NCBI GenBank assembly: GCA_023356515.1
Contig: JAKQYG010000158.1
Coordinates: 1-8,492, forward strand
Direction: 5' to 3'
From: Trichodesmium sp. MAG_R04
Lineage (GTDB): Bacteria; Cyanobacteriota; Cyanobacteriia; Cyanobacteriales; Microcoleaceae
DNA length: 8,492 nucleotides
Below the pieces are notes generated by a model that did no database searches, had not been told where the DNA came from, and worked only from the letters and a program-made list of their open reading frames with translations. Positions 6,881-8,492 of the stretch are shown one piece after another; the first letter of the stretch is position 1; every line of letters begins with the position of its first letter. The position numbers and the translations under genes were made by a program.

Positions 6881-8455
6881 TCAAATATCCAAATCAGTAA
6901 TCTTCAATTTTGGTCCGTAAGTTTCAATAAACTCACGCCTCGGCGCCACCCGGTCCCCCATCAACACCGTAAATATCCGATCTGCCTCCGCAGCATCTTC
7001 AATTTCCACCCGTTTCAAAGTCCGAGTTTCAGGACTCATTGTTGTATCCCATAACTGTTGTGGCATCATTTCTCCCAAACCCTTAAACCTTTGGACAGTA
7101 TACTTAGCATTACTAGGAAACTCATTTGCAATCAGTTGATGAAGTTCGCGATCGCTATAACAATAATAATGACTCCGACCCCGCTCCACTTTATACAATG
7201 GGGGACAAGCAATATAGATATAGCCCTGGTCTACTAATGCCCGTTGGTATCGATAGAAAAACGTTAACAATAACGTGCGGATGTGGGAACCATCAACATC
7301 AGCGTCAGTCATAATAATTACCTTATGATAGCGCAGTTGAGAAACATCAAACTCATCCCCTTTGATACCCAAACCCAAAGCTGTAATCATTGATTGAATT
7401 TCATTATTTTTGTAGATTTTAGCATCATCTGTTTTCTCAATGTTGATAATTTTACCCCGTAGCGGCAATATAGCTTGAAAACGGCGATCGCGACCTTGTT
7501 TAGCACTATTATGAACAAAAACTCCACTAGCTAAGGCAAAGTTATGAGTATTAGGAACTTCGATATCATAAACATCTAACCGCTCTTCCAGGGCTTCAAT
7601 AGAAATAACCCGATGATTATAGTTACGAATGGTATCCCGCGCTAAAAATTCATCTTTTTCAGAATAGCGATATGTGAACTCAAGGTTTGCCCTTTGGCGT
7701 GCCAAGTTTTCCTCAGTTTGCAGTTCCTGAATATTGGTAGAATTATTATTGAATTTATTAAAATCAACAGAATGAGGATAGTCCTCATCTCCTGACTCGT
7801 ATACTCCTGCTAACAAATGAGTATAAATCCAACTTTCTTTTTGAGGGTTCCAAACCATTTCATAACTATCTAATCCCTGACCAGTTTTTGTCTTTTGAGA
7901 TAACTTTCGATACAGAGGCATCAAAGAATCATTTGCTGTTAATAAAGCTGCTGATTTATAACTACCATCCCTAAGCATAAAAAGATGGTCTGGAGTACAA
8001 ATTATAGTTTCATTATTATCCAAAGTTATCTTAATAACTTTGGCATTTTTCTTAGTTATTCTAGCATTAATTATCTTTTCAATTGCGACATTTCCACTTT
8101 TATTAATTGTGTAACAAAAATGCTCTTTACCCTCAGCTTGTTCAGCTACTATTTCCGCAAAACTAATATTATTCCCATTAGCTAACGCAATACTTTGTTT
8201 CCCAATAAAACAACCACCAGCACTATCACCTTCCACAAGGTATATCTCAGATTCTTCAGGGTTTTTTGTACTGCAGTCAGCTAGTTTTCCTGGTAATGGA
8301 GAAGATTCTAAAACAGATTTTCTCCTCACCAAATCCCTTGCTCTACGAGCGGCTTCTGCTGCCTTAAAAGCTTGATTAGCTTCTTGTTGCCAATCATCTG
8401 TATAAGTAGATATGTAACTACTAACCATAAGACTATACCGCTTAAATTTACACAA
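6881..8455 (-). CDS. gyrB: DNA gyrase subunit B, C-terminal half with intein, 5' part not GyrB-like
   Basis: This is the TOPRIM and C-terminal half of the ATP-dependent type II topoisomerase that, with GyrA, supercoils DNA. In the 524-codon frame, residues about 26-81 (QAFKAAEAARRAR to YLVEGDSAGG) and 317-524 (SAKQGRDRRFQA to KLKITDLDI) are clear GyrB. Seen are the catalytic EGDSAGG, the metal-binding DADVDGS (384-390), PPLYKV (418-423) and QRFKGLGEM (455-463). Residues 82-316 are an intein. The stop is at 6883-6881. The whole ATPase and transducer region of about 400 residues is absent. Residues 1-25 (MCKFKRYSLM onward) do not resemble GyrB although the frame stays open to the window edge. 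The TTG at 8455 and ATG at 8428 are therefore unlikely to be real starts. More likely the 5' exon or gene part lies beyond the edge, past an intron or insertion. Confidence 0.85.
   Translation of the reverse strand: MCKFKRYSLMVSSYISTYTDDWQQEANQAFKAAEAARRARDLVRRKSVLESSPLPGKLADCSTKNPEESEIYLVEGDSAGGCFIGKQSIALANGNNISFAEIVAEQAEGKEHFCYTINKSGNVAIEKIINARITKKNAKVIKITLDNNETIICTPDHLFMLRDGSYKSAALLTANDSLMPLYRKLSQKTKTGQGLDSYEMVWNPQKESWIYTHLLAGVYESGDEDYPHSVDFNKFNNNSTNIQELQTEENLARQRANLEFTYRYSEKDEFLARDTIRNYNHRVISIEALEERLDVYDIEVPNTHNFALASGVFVHNSAKQGRDRRFQAILPLRGKIINIEKTDDAKIYKNNEIQSMITALGLGIKGDEFDVSQLRYHKVIIMTDADVDGSHIRTLLLTFFYRYQRALVDQGYIYIACPPLYKVERGRSHYYCYSDRELHQLIANEFPSNAKYTVQRFKGLGEMMPQQLWDTTMSPETRTLKRVEIEDAAEADRIFTVLMGDRVAPRREFIETYGPKLKITDLDI
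7508..8212 (-). other. GyrB intein with decayed homing endonuclease
   Basis: A 235-residue in-frame insertion between YLVEGDSAGG and SAKQGRDR, the insertion point known for GyrB inteins such as that of Synechocystis. Splicing residues are present: Cys82 at the N-end, the TPDH block B (154-157), DVYDIEV block F (294-300), and VFVHN (312-316) with His315-Asn316 followed by Ser317. Block A reads CFIGKQSIAL, lacking the usual Asp of a GDT-type motif. It looks able to splice. The middle keeps VDFNKFNNNSTNI (230-242), a piece of an HNH-like endonuclease, but the long endonuclease region of full-length relatives (about 430 residues from memory) is gone. It should excise itself from the gyrase precursor, but not move. 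Confidence 0.92.
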
Positions 8456-8492
8456 TTTACTGAAAAATTCGGTCGAAAGCCTCCCCCTAGAA
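8381..8492 (-). other. Non-GyrB DNA upstream of the gyrB fragment, possible group II intron 3' end
   Basis: On the minus strand these bases precede the first recognisable GyrB residues. GyrB should continue here with the LGNTEVRGIV-type transducer end, but neither the open frame nor the others encode it. The first bases inward from the edge, TTCTAGGGGGAGG (8492-8480), resemble the junction just after domain V of cyanobacterial group II introns (typically CGGTTCTAGGGGGAGG). A domain VI hairpin is not evident. If it is an intron, its 3' splice site would fall near 8380-8390, for example after the AC at 8389-8388. An insertion sequence end or a chimeric join would also explain it. Confidence 0.35.

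Larger units (their letters stand above)
1134..7491. repeat. Ten dispersed HIP1 octamers (GCGATCGC)
   Basis: Exact GCGATCGC copies start at 1134, 2555, 3231, 3339, 3849, 4623, 4698, 4983, 7148 and 7484. Far fewer than one would be expected by chance in AT-rich DNA of this length. This is the cyanobacterial HIP1 repeat. Seven lie inside genes and three in spacers; none is seen in the intein. Confidence 0.9.

Noticed and set aside
6803..7054. 83-codon plus-strand frame over the gyrB 3' end
   Set aside because: It is antisense to conserved GyrB coding sequence and its composition simply mirrors that gene.
8381..8455. TTG at 8455 or ATG at 8428 as a genuine start of a short GyrB
   Set aside because: No ribosome binding site is seen, and the product would lack the ATPase domain. 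A truncated frame beside a mobile or intron-like sequence is more likely.
469..8492. CRISPR array, tRNA or rRNA gene
   Set aside because: I found no regularly spaced direct repeats, no tRNA cloverleaf with a TTCGA-type T loop in context, and no rRNA-like stretch.

Overview
The window looks like a piece of a filamentous-type cyanobacterial chromosome. It is AT-rich by eye and carries ten copies of the octamer GCGATCGC (HIP1), the hallmark interspersed palindrome of many cyanobacterial genomes. The AspRS, GyrB and TsaE sequences and the position of the GyrB intein also fit cyanobacteria. Long spacers of 225 to 509 bases, palindromic repeats, a transposase relic and an intein are what I would expect from a repeat-rich lineage such as the Trichodesmium/Okeania group, but I cannot fix the genus.

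Layout. 1-468 (minus): tsaE, nearly complete, running off the left edge. 469-977: spacer with a perfect 23-base palindrome and a frameshifted IS630-type transposase relic. 978-2366 (plus): a stand-alone SF2 helicase of the XPB/type I restriction-like group, possibly of the kind linked to DNA phosphorothioation restriction. 2367-2839: spacer with a REP-like hairpin and a pair of 17-base inverted copies about 325 bases apart. 2840-4474 (minus): a cation/proton antiporter fused to a UspA-type nucleotide-binding domain. 4475-4867: divergent promoter region. 4868-6655 (plus): complete aspS. 6656-6880: short spacer packed with hairpins between convergent genes. 6881-8455 (minus): the 3' half of gyrB, interrupted by an in-frame intein of about 235 residues (7508-8212). 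Upstream of about 8380 the reading frame no longer resembles GyrB, and the last bases look like the end of a group II intron or another mobile element.

How the genes relate. No operon is evident: tsaE/helicase and antiporter/aspS are divergent, and helicase/antiporter and aspS/gyrB are convergent. tsaE (t6A37 tRNA modification) and aspS (tRNA charging) serve translation, gyrB controls DNA supercoiling, and the antiporter probably links ion and pH homeostasis to nucleotide sensing. I see no complete new multi-gene system. The most notable items are the discontinuous, intein-bearing gyrB, the orphan helicase and the dense palindromic repeats.
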